A DNA stretch of 64,000 nucleotides from a virus, in IMG/VR virus record IMGVR_UViG_3300026382_000009, positions 1 to 64,000 of that record; one strand, written 5' to 3'. Under the pieces are notes generated by a model that was not told where the DNA came from, ran no database searches, and worked only from the letters and a program-made list of their open reading frames with translations. Positions 25,108 through 33,881 of the stretch are shown piece after piece (position 1 is the first letter of the stretch; each line of letters starts with the position of its first letter). A program made the translations under genes and the position numbers.

Positions 25108-25578
25108 TTATTTAACCCCCTTAAATACCGATTCATTTTTATTTAACAATTTATACAATCTATTAGGACTTGTTTTAGATGGTTCTATTGGAAATAACTT
25201 ATTTATTCCTACAATAATTAGTGCTTTTGTAACCCATTCAGAACAAAAATATTTATCTTCTCTGTCTGAAATAGGACTTATAAATCCAAAAATACCAAAC
25301 CAGTCGTATTTCAAACCTTGTGTTTGTTCAAAAAAATTTAAAAATTTTTTGTAATCTTTTTCTGTTATTTTTAATGTTAAATAATCCCATGTATTTTTGT
25401 CATAAATATGTTTTTTCTTTCTAACATGTCCATCTCTTGGAGATGTAGAATACATTTCATTTTCTACGATTAATTCTACATGAGAATATAAACCCTTTGT
25501 CCACCATGCTATTATTTTATCAATCCAATTGGCTTTTGGAGCAGTTTTTTTATAAAATGCAATTTTAATTGTTTTCAT
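25108..25578 (-). CDS. Permuted papain-like (YiiX/NlpC-type) cysteine peptidase or amidase
   Basis: The 156-residue product has a His in YSHVELIV near residue 33 and a Cys in YFCSEW near residue 112, the order expected for circularly permuted papain-fold enzymes of the YiiX/LRAT type. The segment GLKYDWFGIFGF between them is typical of phage members. The expected substrate is an amide or peptide bond, perhaps in cell-wall material or lipid-linked groups. It overlaps the holin gene by one base, placing it inside the lysis cassette. Confidence 0.65.
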   Translation of the reverse strand: MKTIKIAFYKKTAPKANWIDKIIAWWTKGLYSHVELIVENEMYSTSPRDGHVRKKKHIYDKNTWDYLTLKITEKDYKKFLNFFEQTQGLKYDWFGIFGFISPISDREDKYFCSEWVTKALIIVGINKLFPIEPSKTSPNRLYKLLNKNESVFKGVK

Positions 25579-25847
25579 TAAAAATCTCCATGATTATCAG
25601 TAATATTATTTTTCTTTTCTAAATAACGAATTCCTGCACTTCCTAAAAATATTGTTACTAAAGCCATCATATTAGTTGTCAAATAATCAGGAATACTTAT
25701 TTTAATATCCCAAATAGACAAAATAGAAAAAATAACAGGATATACAAGAACAACATACAATAAACCTAATGTGACTCCCCAAAATCCAACTGGTTTCCAC
25801 GTAGCATTTAATTTACTAAGAAATTTTTTAAAATTTTCTTGAGTCAT
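25578..25847 (-). CDS. Holin, multi-spanning
   Basis: The 89-residue product has two clear hydrophobic helices (about 22-45 and 57-75) separated by a short loop. The N-terminal WKPVGFWGVTLG pattern is common in 3TM-type phage holins, and the C-terminus is charged (YLEKKNN). The expected role is to form inner-membrane holes that release the endolysin. It overlaps the GGDEF gene by four bases and the peptidase gene by one, so the cassette is translationally coupled. Confidence 0.7.
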   Translation of the reverse strand: MTQENFKKFLSKLNATWKPVGFWGVTLGLLYVVLVYPVIFSILSIWDIKISIPDYLTTNMMALVTIFLGSAGIRYLEKKNNITDNHGDF

Positions 25848-26338
25848 TGTCTTTCCTTCTTTTTCTTTATTATTTCTTCATCAAGTTCATTCAATAAAAC
25901 ATTGAAAGGTTTATTTTTTGTTAATTCACCTTTTGCAAAAGTTATGTTATCTAATTTTTCTATTTTAGAAACTTTGTTGATATCATGTTTGTGTAAAATT
26001 AATACAAATTTATCTCCTCCTATTCTAAAAGGAAGAGCTGATGTATCTTTGATAATTTCAAAAATTTTATTTGTAATATTAGTTATAAAATTATCACCTT
26101 CTTTATAACCATAAGTTCTATTATATTCATGTAAACCATCTAAATCTATCAAATAAACATAATAAGATTTATTTGGATGAAAATCCCATTCAATATTTTG
26201 TATGTAATTTAAAGTATCTTCTAATTTATAACGATTTCCAAATCCTGTTAATCTGTCATGTTTTAATTTATAAATTTCTTTTTTGAGTTGATCTATTTCA
26301 TTTTGAAGCTGTTGAACTGTTCTTCGACAATCCATCAT
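25844..26338 (-). CDS. GGDEF-domain protein (diguanylate-cyclase-like, GGDKF variant)
   Basis: The 164 residues form a single GGDEF domain behind a short coiled-coil start. Motifs are in canonical order: DRLTGFGNR at 28-36, LIDLDGLHEYN at 63-73 with metal-ligand candidates D65 and D67, and RIGGDKF at 105-111. In active cyclases the last is usually GG(D/E)EF, so Lys replaces the fourth-position Glu here, and no RxxD inhibitory site is seen. It may make or bind a cyclic dinucleotide or act as a decoy. It is embedded between the o-spanin and holin genes. The ATG at 26338 follows AAGG and overlaps the o-spanin by 41 bases. Confidence 0.8.
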   Translation of the reverse strand: MMDCRRTVQQLQNEIDQLKKEIYKLKHDRLTGFGNRYKLEDTLNYIQNIEWDFHPNKSYYVYLIDLDGLHEYNRTYGYKEGDNFITNITNKIFEIIKDTSALPFRIGGDKFVLILHKHDINKVSKIEKLDNITFAKGELTKNKPFNVLLNELDEEIIKKKKERQ

Positions 26339-26684
26339 TCAAGAACCTTTTATTATAAAGATTAATTTCATCTTCATAATTTTTAATAACTAATTGTAAA
26401 CTTTTTATATAATGAACTAGTTTTAAAAAGCTATCTTTTTTTATACATCCATTCCATTCTTTAATACATACTTTATTATCTTTGTTATAAGCTGTTAAAA
26501 TTAATTTAGGTGGCTTTTCAAATGTTTTAAGTTTTGGACATTTCTTTTCAATGTATTTATATTTTGTGATGGCGATTGTCTTTTGAGAACAACCTACAAA
26601 AAAAGAAGAAAATGATATGAAAAACATTACAAGAAAGCATGTGTATAATATTCGAAATTTTTCTTGATTTCTTGGACCTTTCAT
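26298..26684 (-). CDS. Outer-membrane spanin lipoprotein (o-spanin candidate)
   Basis: A basic start, a hydrophobic segment and a lipobox-like FFVGC around residue 32 mark an exported lipoprotein. The mature part is about 97 residues with a charged helix near the end (IKNYEDEINLYNKRF). It overlaps the 3' end of the membrane/coiled-coil gene 26681-27010 by four bases, the usual arrangement of two-component spanins that disrupt the outer membrane. This implies a Gram-negative host. Two extra cysteine pairs (KKCPK, NKVCIKEWNGC) are a local oddity. Confidence 0.7.
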   Translation of the reverse strand: MKGPRNQEKFRILYTCFLVMFFISFSSFFVGCSQKTIAITKYKYIEKKCPKLKTFEKPPKLILTAYNKDNKVCIKEWNGCIKKDSFLKLVHYIKSLQLVIKNYEDEINLYNKRFLNDGLSKNSSTASK

Positions 26685-27010
26685 AATTCTACCTTGTATT
26701 CTACATTATCTGTTAAATTAATTACTTTATCAGCTATTTCTTTTTCAGATTTAGAAACTTTTTTAATATTTTCAAGTTCTTTTTCTTTGACATTTTCTTC
26801 AAATTCTTTTATATTTATTTCATTTTTATATTGTTTTTCTTTGACTTCAAGTTCAGAATCTTTTGCAGATAATTGTTCATCTTTAATATGAAGTTCATTT
26901 TGTTGTTTTTCTATTTTGTTTTCTTGTAATTTATTTTTTATAAAAAGTATCCCAGCAATTAATCCTAAAATCCCTGTTAAAAACTCCCAAATTTTACTAA
27001 ATATATTCAT
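26681..27010 (-). CDS. Inner-membrane spanin (i-spanin candidate)
   Basis: The 109-residue product has an N-terminal transmembrane helix (about residues 8-25, FLTGILGLIAGILFI) and then an almost continuous Lys/Glu coiled coil. This is the standard i-spanin layout with a periplasmic rod. It directly precedes and overlaps the lipoprotein gene, supporting the pair. It opens the lysis cassette after the adhesin genes. Confidence 0.7.
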   Translation of the reverse strand: MNIFSKIWEFLTGILGLIAGILFIKNKLQENKIEKQQNELHIKDEQLSAKDSELEVKEKQYKNEINIKEFEENVKEKELENIKKVSKSEKEIADKVINLTDNVEYKVEL

Positions 27011-27021
27011 TTTTTATTTCC

Positions 27022-27591
27022 TTATGAAGGAATTACTGAATCTACACATTCAATTGAATTACAATTTAAAATAGCATCTTTTACTTTACGAGCTTGATGA
27101 TATATTTTACCTACTTCATTACTTGCTTTCAAAGTTAAATCTTTAACATCTTCTGGTGTTAATGTAATTGTATTATTGTTTGCATCAATTATGAATAAAT
27201 TATCAACTTGTCCTATTAAAACTGAAATAGCCAATGCCATCATTGTTGATTTATAATCTTCTGTTAAAATAAAATGATATGTTTTATTTGTTGAAGGCTG
27301 AACCCAATCAAATCCTTGTGCTATTAAATCATTACGTCTTTTATTGATTATATCTATTAAAACTTCTTTATATCTTTGTAAAGTTCTTTCATCATCTATA
27401 ATTATATTTCCATTTTCATCTAACTTATAAAAATAATCTATATCTTGTTTGTTAGGATATTTAGGAAGAGTATCTTCATCAACATAAATATATTTTATTT
27501 TATCAGTTGAATTTTCTTTTACAAATTTTTCTTCATCGTGCACTTCTATTTCAACTTTATATAATAAATTATCTTTTATTCTGAAAATCAT
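27022..27591 (-). CDS. DUF4376-like putative tail-fibre chaperone
   Basis: The 189-residue product has an acidic N-terminal part and a C-terminal region with KRRNDLIAQGFDW, a short beta stretch and ITLTPEDVKDLTLKA, which fits the DUF4376-like pattern seen after phage fibre genes. It follows the LamG-type fibre gene at 27601. Comparable genes at 37194 and 38182 also each follow a fibre. A role in folding or attaching the fibre is inferred from position. Confidence 0.55.
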   Translation of the reverse strand: MIFRIKDNLLYKVEIEVHDEEKFVKENSTDKIKYIYVDEDTLPKYPNKQDIDYFYKLDENGNIIIDDERTLQRYKEVLIDIINKRRNDLIAQGFDWVQPSTNKTYHFILTEDYKSTMMALAISVLIGQVDNLFIIDANNNTITLTPEDVKDLTLKASNEVGKIYHQARKVKDAILNCNSIECVDSVIPS

Positions 27592-27600
27592 TGTTTATCC

Positions 27601-28584
27601 TTACAAATATTTTAACATTTCATTGTATAATAATTTTATTTCATTTTCAGTGCATTCTTTTTCAAAAAATCTTAATTCTTCTATGTTTCCTTTATACCAA
27701 TCATTTATTGATGTTTTACTATCTCTATCTGCTGCAACTAACATTGGTAATTTAACTTTAGTTAAATCTGTTTTCAATTTAGTAGAGACAACAAGTTTAC
27801 CATTTACATAAAATCTTCCATCAGTTGTAAATGCTAAATGTGTCCATTTACCCCATTCAACAGGAACACCATAAAAATCTTTATTATTTTGTATTACATA
27901 CCATTTTTTTGAATTATTATGAACCCAAATTGAAAAATAATTATCTCCATTTTGAGATAAATGAAATAAACATCCATAAGAGCCATATGGTTGTTCAGGT
28001 TTTGCCCACAAAGATACAGTTCCTTGTGGTTTATCAAATTTTATATCTGTATAACAGTAATTTTTGTTAACAAATGAGGCACATTTTCCAACAATTCCTG
28101 GCTCATATTTCATGTCTTGAACAGATTTAAGATTATAAAGTCCTCCACTATCAGCTATACTTCCATTGAATTCATAAAGAAATTTAGCAGTTCCATCTCT
28201 AAAGAAATCAACTATTCTTGTTGTATCTGCACAAATTATTGTATCTTTGTTGGAAATCCAAACATATTTATTTTCTATTAATTTATTTTGTAATGTAAAT
28301 ATTTCATTTGTTTTATAGTTATACCAAGTAACTCCAGGAACTTCATATCCATTTTCAGGAGATGGATTTTTATCAGATACTATATCATATAATAAAGGTT
28401 TAATATTTTGAAGAAAAGTTAAATATCCTTTTTTAATTGCTGTTGCTGCTGCCCAGTTTGATGGAATATTTTTTTCTACTCTGTAAATTTCCCAATTATC
28501 TTGTGACTGGATTGCTATTTTATCTCCCACAGAAAACTTATCTAATCCGGTCACAAATCTATTATCTAAAATCTTTTTAACCAT
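27601..28584 (-). CDS. Tail fibre/adhesin with a LamG-like domain
   Basis: Residues from about 165 to 325 form a concanavalin/LamG-like beta sandwich: GTVSLWAKPEQ, KWTHLAFTTDGRFYVNGK and GNIEELRFFEKE are hallmark strands. Such domains bind sugars or surface proteins, so this is a receptor-binding candidate. The N-terminal 100 residues (KFSVGDKIAI) resemble the start of the gene at 30241 and probably form the attachment module. The start has TAAGGA upstream. Confidence 0.7.
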   Translation of the reverse strand: MVKKILDNRFVTGLDKFSVGDKIAIQSQDNWEIYRVEKNIPSNWAAATAIKKGYLTFLQNIKPLLYDIVSDKNPSPENGYEVPGVTWYNYKTNEIFTLQNKLIENKYVWISNKDTIICADTTRIVDFFRDGTAKFLYEFNGSIADSGGLYNLKSVQDMKYEPGIVGKCASFVNKNYCYTDIKFDKPQGTVSLWAKPEQPYGSYGCLFHLSQNGDNYFSIWVHNNSKKWYVIQNNKDFYGVPVEWGKWTHLAFTTDGRFYVNGKLVVSTKLKTDLTKVKLPMLVAADRDSKTSINDWYKGNIEELRFFEKECTENEIKLLYNEMLKYL

Positions 28585-28593
28585 TTATTATCC

Positions 28594-30231
28594 TTAATCA
28601 ATGTAATTGATTTTATATGTTCCAGAATTATTAAATTTAATACTTAAATTATTTTCTGTGAATCTTATATCATGAGTTTCAGTATCATCTTTGTAATAAT
28701 TTTTTGTATTAACTATAGCACCTATATAATTTAATCTTTTATCTTGATCTATCTCATGATAATCAAAAGTAATTGCAAAAAATAAATAATCAGGAGATTT
28801 TTCTTCAAAGAAATTATTCCATTCAGTTTCACCTAAATTCAAATATTCTTTTAAATCAATACCATTATTTTTTACCCAATCAATATCATTTTTTTCATAA
28901 ATATTTAAAATTTTTGTTCCAACTAATTGCCATTTATTATATGTTGTATCCCATTTATACCAATTTTTATTATCACGAGAAATTAATGTATAAAATGCTG
29001 GTTCAGAAATTGTCCAATTAACATTAATTTCATCAGCTATTAATTTTTTTATTTTTGTAAAATCTTTTAAATTGAATGGCGTCCTTTGAATTATTAATCT
29101 TGGATAAGGTAAAAATTTTATATTCATATCTAATTCAGAAATAGATGATTCACAATAAAATAATATATTAGGGTTATTTGTAAGTTTTTCAATATTAGTT
29201 TTTGATATCAACAAAGGTGCTTTTATTCCAAAGTTTATAAAATCATTAGACGTTAAATCATTTTTTGTTTTGTTTAAATTTTTCCAAAGATTTCCATCCC
29301 ATGTATAAACATTATTGTCTTCTGGATTTTCTACCAAAATATATACAGTGCTGTTGATGATATTTAAACCTTGATCAACACTTGTTATCCATCCATCTGG
29401 TAATTTTATAGTAACAATAAAATCAACAAAATTTTCAATGTTACCTGTTTTTGAATCATCAACTTGAATTAACAATGATTTATCATTTTGAGAAATTATT
29501 TTAATTTCTGGCATTTTTTCATGTGATTTTGTAATTGCAATAAATCCTATATGATCGACAATACCAGTTGAATCTGTATCACCTCCAAAACCTACCCATT
29601 GATTAGTAGTTTGTGAAGGTGAACCAGAAATTTTGACTTTTTCATCAGTCCACCAACAATGTTCTACAGAAAAACCATTTGCATTAAGATTTAGATCATA
29701 CATAAAATATTCAGGAAATAAATCGGGCATTTTTGTTGAACCAGGGATGGTTCCTGATGTGTTTCCAATTCTATAAGCACATGCATCACTGTTGTTATCA
29801 GTTGAAGGAATAAATTCTATAGAATTTCCATAAAGAATATATGGTCCTGTTTTTCCACAATTTGTAGCTTCAGTATATGGTTCTTGATTTCCAGCTAAAA
29901 GAACTCTTATAGGTAAATTAAATGTTGTTTTAGATCTAATTGCTGAATAATAGCAAGAACCATTACAACACGATCCAGAGTCACCCCAAGTATTAAAATT
30001 ACTATCACTAATACTGTATGATGCTTTGTATTTACTTGGATCCCATTTAGTTGTATCTAAAGATTCACCATTAAAATCATCAAAAAAATCCCAAAAAGTA
30101 TCTGGATTTTCTGGAATTTGACTATCATCTTTATTAACTGTCCAAATAACTTTACTTCCTGCTGGTTGTGTAATTTTAAAATGTAAATAAAAATTATTAT
30201 TAGCTTTATTTATCCAATACGGTCTTCCCAT
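28594..30231 (-). CDS. Tail fibre-like protein with a DUF2341-type N-terminal part
   Basis: The 545-residue product starts MGRPYWINKANNNFYLHFKI and soon has WDFFDDFNGESLDTTKW, a pattern found at the front of carbohydrate-binding DUF2341-type modules. A Cys cluster (SCCNGSCY near residue 87) is unusual for an intracellularly folded fibre. The rest is beta-rich and Asn/Thr-rich. It lies between two fibre-like genes and is probably part of the adhesin set. Confidence 0.6.
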   Translation of the reverse strand: MGRPYWINKANNNFYLHFKITQPAGSKVIWTVNKDDSQIPENPDTFWDFFDDFNGESLDTTKWDPSKYKASYSISDSNFNTWGDSGSCCNGSCYYSAIRSKTTFNLPIRVLLAGNQEPYTEATNCGKTGPYILYGNSIEFIPSTDNNSDACAYRIGNTSGTIPGSTKMPDLFPEYFMYDLNLNANGFSVEHCWWTDEKVKISGSPSQTTNQWVGFGGDTDSTGIVDHIGFIAITKSHEKMPEIKIISQNDKSLLIQVDDSKTGNIENFVDFIVTIKLPDGWITSVDQGLNIINSTVYILVENPEDNNVYTWDGNLWKNLNKTKNDLTSNDFINFGIKAPLLISKTNIEKLTNNPNILFYCESSISELDMNIKFLPYPRLIIQRTPFNLKDFTKIKKLIADEINVNWTISEPAFYTLISRDNKNWYKWDTTYNKWQLVGTKILNIYEKNDIDWVKNNGIDLKEYLNLGETEWNNFFEEKSPDYLFFAITFDYHEIDQDKRLNYIGAIVNTKNYYKDDTETHDIRFTENNLSIKFNNSGTYKINYID

Positions 30232-30240
30232 TTATTCCCC

Positions 30241-30948
30241 TTAATATACAATAGCACCAATATTTTTAATATCTTGAAAATCGTTAGTATTGAAAGATTT
30301 TTCAAAAAATACTGTTCCATTAGAAGTGGTATTTTGTGTAGTTTTATAAAATTTATTTAACTTTAAATGCATCTGGCCATCTTGTAATACCCATTCGTCA
30401 TCATAAATCCAAATTGTTTCTGTTTTATTAAAATCTGTAAAAATAACATTTACATTATATTCCGCATCTTGTTTTTTCAAAATAAAAACATGTCTATCAA
30501 ATAATGTATTTTTATTTTGAAAAGGAATAATTAAAATATCACCTGAATTTACTGTAGTTTCTATTTGCTTATAAACAACATTACCAATATCTTTTATTAA
30601 TCCATTTTCTTTATCTTGTTGTAAATTACCTGTCGCTGAAAAATTATTTAGAGCAACATAAAATTTTGTTTTAGTTTCATCAGTAATTAATTCATTTTGT
30701 TTAAAAGATACACCTGCTGAATATGTTTTTAAAATTGGTTCAACATCACCAGCTCTAACTTCAACAGCCCATCCATTATCAATAGCTGTTTGAATAGTTG
30801 TATTATGATCTATATTTTTTAGATTTTTTATTTTGTAAAAATTAATTTTTCCATCAATTATAACAGCAAAATGTTCTCCATCCATTAATTTATCTATTCC
30901 AGTGTTTGATAGAGATTCAAATAATAAAGTGCTTGTTATTTTCTTCAT
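30241..30948 (-). CDS. Tail fibre-associated protein, 235 aa
   Basis: A beta-rich protein whose first 80 residues (GIDKLMDGEHFAVII) align loosely with the N-terminus of the LamG fibre at 27601, suggesting a shared attachment module. The C-terminal part is strand-rich (FDRHVFILKKQD). It is the first gene after the five-hairpin stretch, and the ribosome site (AAAGGA) sits just past the last hairpin. Exact role unknown. Confidence 0.55.
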   Translation of the reverse strand: MKKITSTLLFESLSNTGIDKLMDGEHFAVIIDGKINFYKIKNLKNIDHNTTIQTAIDNGWAVEVRAGDVEPILKTYSAGVSFKQNELITDETKTKFYVALNNFSATGNLQQDKENGLIKDIGNVVYKQIETTVNSGDILIIPFQNKNTLFDRHVFILKKQDAEYNVNVIFTDFNKTETIWIYDDEWVLQDGQMHLKLNKFYKTTQNTTSNGTVFFEKSFNTNDFQDIKNIGAIVY

Positions 30949-30967
30949 TTTATTCCTTTTGCAGTCA

Positions 30968-31100
30968 CTCGTTTAAATTTACCTTAGTAAACTTAAACGA
31001 GCAACTGCATCAAGTTGCCCTAACCTGACAACTGTTTTAAGTTGTCTTAAACGGTCAACTGCTATAAGTTGACCTATCGAGGTCACTTTGTTGTGACCTC
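30968..31100 (-). repeat. Array of five consecutive hairpins
   Basis: Five perfect or near-perfect inverted repeats stand in a row between two genes: 30968-31001 (15-base stem, one mismatch, 4-base loop), 31001-31018 (6), 31027-31046 (7), 31053-31074 (8) and 31079-31100 (8). The last four all have 6-base loops. The middle three share the inner stem AACT/AGTT but differ in the outer pairs, with changes compensated on the other arm. The spacers are 6-8 bases or less. There is no U-run after any stem, so it is not a simple terminator. Both strands could fold. Confidence 0.85.
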
Positions 31101-31112
31101 TGTAGATCAACT

Positions 31113-33686
31113 TTAATAAATAATTTTTAATGTTTCATAAACACCAACGTAATTTTCAGTTGTTCCCCATCCTGTGCTAATAGTAAAAATATTAAAATAA
31201 CGTTTTCGTATTTTATAAGGCATAAATGGTGAATAATATGTATTTCCTGCTTCATCTAGAAATCTAAATCTCACAAAATAATTTGTTCTCCATTTTAATG
31301 ATCCAGAATTATTTCCAAAGAAAACTCTATTTTTGTTAGTTCTATATGCTGGAACTAAATGTCCAGATAGTTGTTTAGGTGGTCTGTTATATATAGATGT
31401 TTTATTGTTAACAGATTGAGCTGGATTTTCTCTCCAAATTTCTATGTCAAAATCTAAAGATGTATTGTATTCAAAAGCTGGTAAATAAAATGTATTAAAA
31501 AATCTTTTTCTTATAATATGTTTTTTACTAAAATTATTTACATTAGTATACTCACATTCATATGTTACTAAATCCACCTGTTTTACATCAGATAAATAGT
31601 ATTTTTGTCCATCAACATCAATGTATTTTGTTATCATTTTAGGTCTTACATTATCTAAAACTGTTCCATCATATTTAGTAGCTAATAATCTTCCATCAAA
31701 GAAAACTTCTGGTAAATAATATTCATCATATTCTAATGCAAAAATATCATTATTATTTTTAGTATAACCTATAAGTTTAACTTTTGTTGTATAATTTAAA
31801 GGTAATTGAGACGATGGCATATCTGGAAATGAAGTCCATTCCCAATCAGTTCCATAAGTTAAAAGAACACCATTTTTATACAATCTAACTTTACTTTCAT
31901 CTTTCAAAAAGTAAAATCCAAAATCAAGAGTTTGTGATACTTCTACGTATTTGCTACCTTTTCTATAACCTTTTTTAACTTCTTTTCTTGGAATTTGTTT
32001 ATCATAAGCAAATGCCACACCATCATTATTCGTGGCATTAATAGACATTATTTGTGTTATATCATCAAAAATTGAAACATCTTTAAAATAATCTGCTTTT
32101 AATCTAGTATTATCATGAATGTGTAAAAATTTTTTATTCAAAGAAACTTTTATGTTTGGTTTATCAAATTTTTCCCCAATAACAAAATTTAATGAATTTT
32201 CAGTAGAATAAGGGTTTCCTATCCAAAGAGTTTTATCAGAATAAACTAATCCACAATTTTGATATTCAGATACATAAAAATTTTGACCTAAATGACTTAT
32301 GTATGTATTATCTGTATATGGTGTATTTGATGTTGTTGCTACTATTCTGCTACCAGCATAATTATCAGTAGAATTTGTGTTTTCTAAATTAATTTGTGTA
32401 ATACCATAATCGTCATTTTTAATTTTTATAATTTGAGCATTTGATTGAATTTCTTTGTCTTTAGTAATTTTCCAATAATATTTTGTAGATGTATTGTCTC
32501 CATTATCATGATTAGCATATAAATATGATTCATTGTTAGTAATTTTTAAACCTGTTCCTTCAAATAAATTATTTCCTTGGACATAAGCATTTATAAATTT
32601 ATTACCAAAATCAATTGTAAAATCATTTGAATCAGTTCCATTGTTTACAAATGATAATTTATAATTAGTTGTTAAATTAATAGTTGTATTTTCAGATAAT
32701 GTTCCACCTAATTTTACTGTTCCTGAATTCTCTGTTAAACCATTAGTAAAATTATAATTTTTTGATTTTCCAGTAACATTATCAAATAAAATATCGTCTG
32801 TTCCAATTTTAGCCGGTTTTCTAATTTGCCAAATAGTATTTTTGTTGTTGTTACCTTCACCAACAGCTACAAGATAATATGAAATGTCTATTCCATTAGG
32901 AAAATCTGGATGTCTTTCTAATGCTTTATCTTTGTATAAATATATTCCATTCTCTTTTGGATTTGTTTGACCTGCTAAAAAGATAACATCGCCTTCTTGT
33001 GTTTCAATACCATCTATAATATAAGGACCATTTTGAATACCAATATCATAATTTGTATCAGCTTTTAATCTTACTCTAATTGTTCCAGCTCTAGTATTCA
33101 CGAAACTGTAAGGAACAATTTCACCCCTTTTAGATAATCTGTTTTCAGAATAAAAATCATCAGGATTTTGTAAATAAAAATTTGTAGCACTTCCAACATA
33201 CAAAGCAAAATAATCTTTTGTCAAATAACCAGTTAATTGTTTATTTTTATTATTTGGATCTACGTATTGAAAACCTGATATGCCATTCCCAAAAGACCAA
33301 TCAGCGTTTGGTTGAGTAGAACTTGGATGATGAATTATTAATTGTTTATCTTGTGTATTAATAATAGTATCTTTAGTTAAATTTCCACCTAATTGAATAG
33401 TATCATCATTAATTTCAATACCATTATTAGCTGATAAATTTGATTCAAATTTTGCTTCTTGCCAATTAGTATTGTCTGATAAATCTCCATTACCTGAATC
33501 TATCAATTGATAGAATTTACCATCTTCTTTTAAATAAACTAACATACCCCATTTTCTTTTTAATTGAGGTATGTTATCTCTTTCAATAGAATTTTCTACA
33601 GTAACATATCCACCTATTAAATTCTTATCTTCAAGTAATCCAAAATTTCCTCCAGGTTCAAAAGTTCCTGTAATTTTTATTCCCAT
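31113..33686 (-). CDS. Large tail fibre protein, 857 aa
   Basis: The N-terminus (MGIKITGTFEPGGNF, then KWGMLVYLKEDGKFYQL) resembles the attachment domain of phage fibre proteins. It is followed by a long Asn/Thr-rich repetitive shaft and a C-terminal beta domain with TNYFVRFRFLDEAGN. The likely role is host recognition as a trimeric fibre. It is the largest adhesin gene here, preceded by a 195-base non-coding leader and followed by the five-hairpin array, so its mRNA is bounded by structure at the 3' side. Confidence 0.7.
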   Translation of the reverse strand: MGIKITGTFEPGGNFGLLEDKNLIGGYVTVENSIERDNIPQLKRKWGMLVYLKEDGKFYQLIDSGNGDLSDNTNWQEAKFESNLSANNGIEINDDTIQLGGNLTKDTIINTQDKQLIIHHPSSTQPNADWSFGNGISGFQYVDPNNKNKQLTGYLTKDYFALYVGSATNFYLQNPDDFYSENRLSKRGEIVPYSFVNTRAGTIRVRLKADTNYDIGIQNGPYIIDGIETQEGDVIFLAGQTNPKENGIYLYKDKALERHPDFPNGIDISYYLVAVGEGNNNKNTIWQIRKPAKIGTDDILFDNVTGKSKNYNFTNGLTENSGTVKLGGTLSENTTINLTTNYKLSFVNNGTDSNDFTIDFGNKFINAYVQGNNLFEGTGLKITNNESYLYANHDNGDNTSTKYYWKITKDKEIQSNAQIIKIKNDDYGITQINLENTNSTDNYAGSRIVATTSNTPYTDNTYISHLGQNFYVSEYQNCGLVYSDKTLWIGNPYSTENSLNFVIGEKFDKPNIKVSLNKKFLHIHDNTRLKADYFKDVSIFDDITQIMSINATNNDGVAFAYDKQIPRKEVKKGYRKGSKYVEVSQTLDFGFYFLKDESKVRLYKNGVLLTYGTDWEWTSFPDMPSSQLPLNYTTKVKLIGYTKNNNDIFALEYDEYYLPEVFFDGRLLATKYDGTVLDNVRPKMITKYIDVDGQKYYLSDVKQVDLVTYECEYTNVNNFSKKHIIRKRFFNTFYLPAFEYNTSLDFDIEIWRENPAQSVNNKTSIYNRPPKQLSGHLVPAYRTNKNRVFFGNNSGSLKWRTNYFVRFRFLDEAGNTYYSPFMPYKIRKRYFNIFTISTGWGTTENYVGVYETLKIIY

Positions 33687-33750
33687 TATTCCCTCGCTTA
33701 TGTAATTTATAGAATATTTTAAATCATATAAATATTTAACAAATAAATAC

Positions 33751-33860
33751 GTTATCAGAACTTATTAGAGCTTATCAGATGTGCTCTATTCATCGAATTT
33801 TATTTTAAAATATAAATTATAATCAAATAATTAAACATTCACCAGAGTCCTCCAGAGAGG
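33751..33860 (-). promoter_or_regulatory. Leader region D with short repeats
   Basis: The 195-base gap between 33687 and 33881 has no gene. It holds three 10-base tandem repeats (33751-33780; GTTATCAGAA, CTTATTAGAG, CTTATCAGAT), a motif also found once in leader A. It also has CCTCTCTGGAGG on the minus strand (33849-33860), identical to a 12-base segment of leader A on the plus strand (32-43). A TATAAT at 33816-33821 lacks a -35. The region looks regulatory, but no promoter class can be assigned. Confidence 0.4.
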
Positions 33861-33881
33861 AAAATAAATTGTATATCATAC

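Noticed and set aside
30968-31100. CRISPR-like appearance of the hairpin array
   Set aside because: There is no constant repeat with unique spacers; stems differ in length and sequence and spacers are 6-8 bases.
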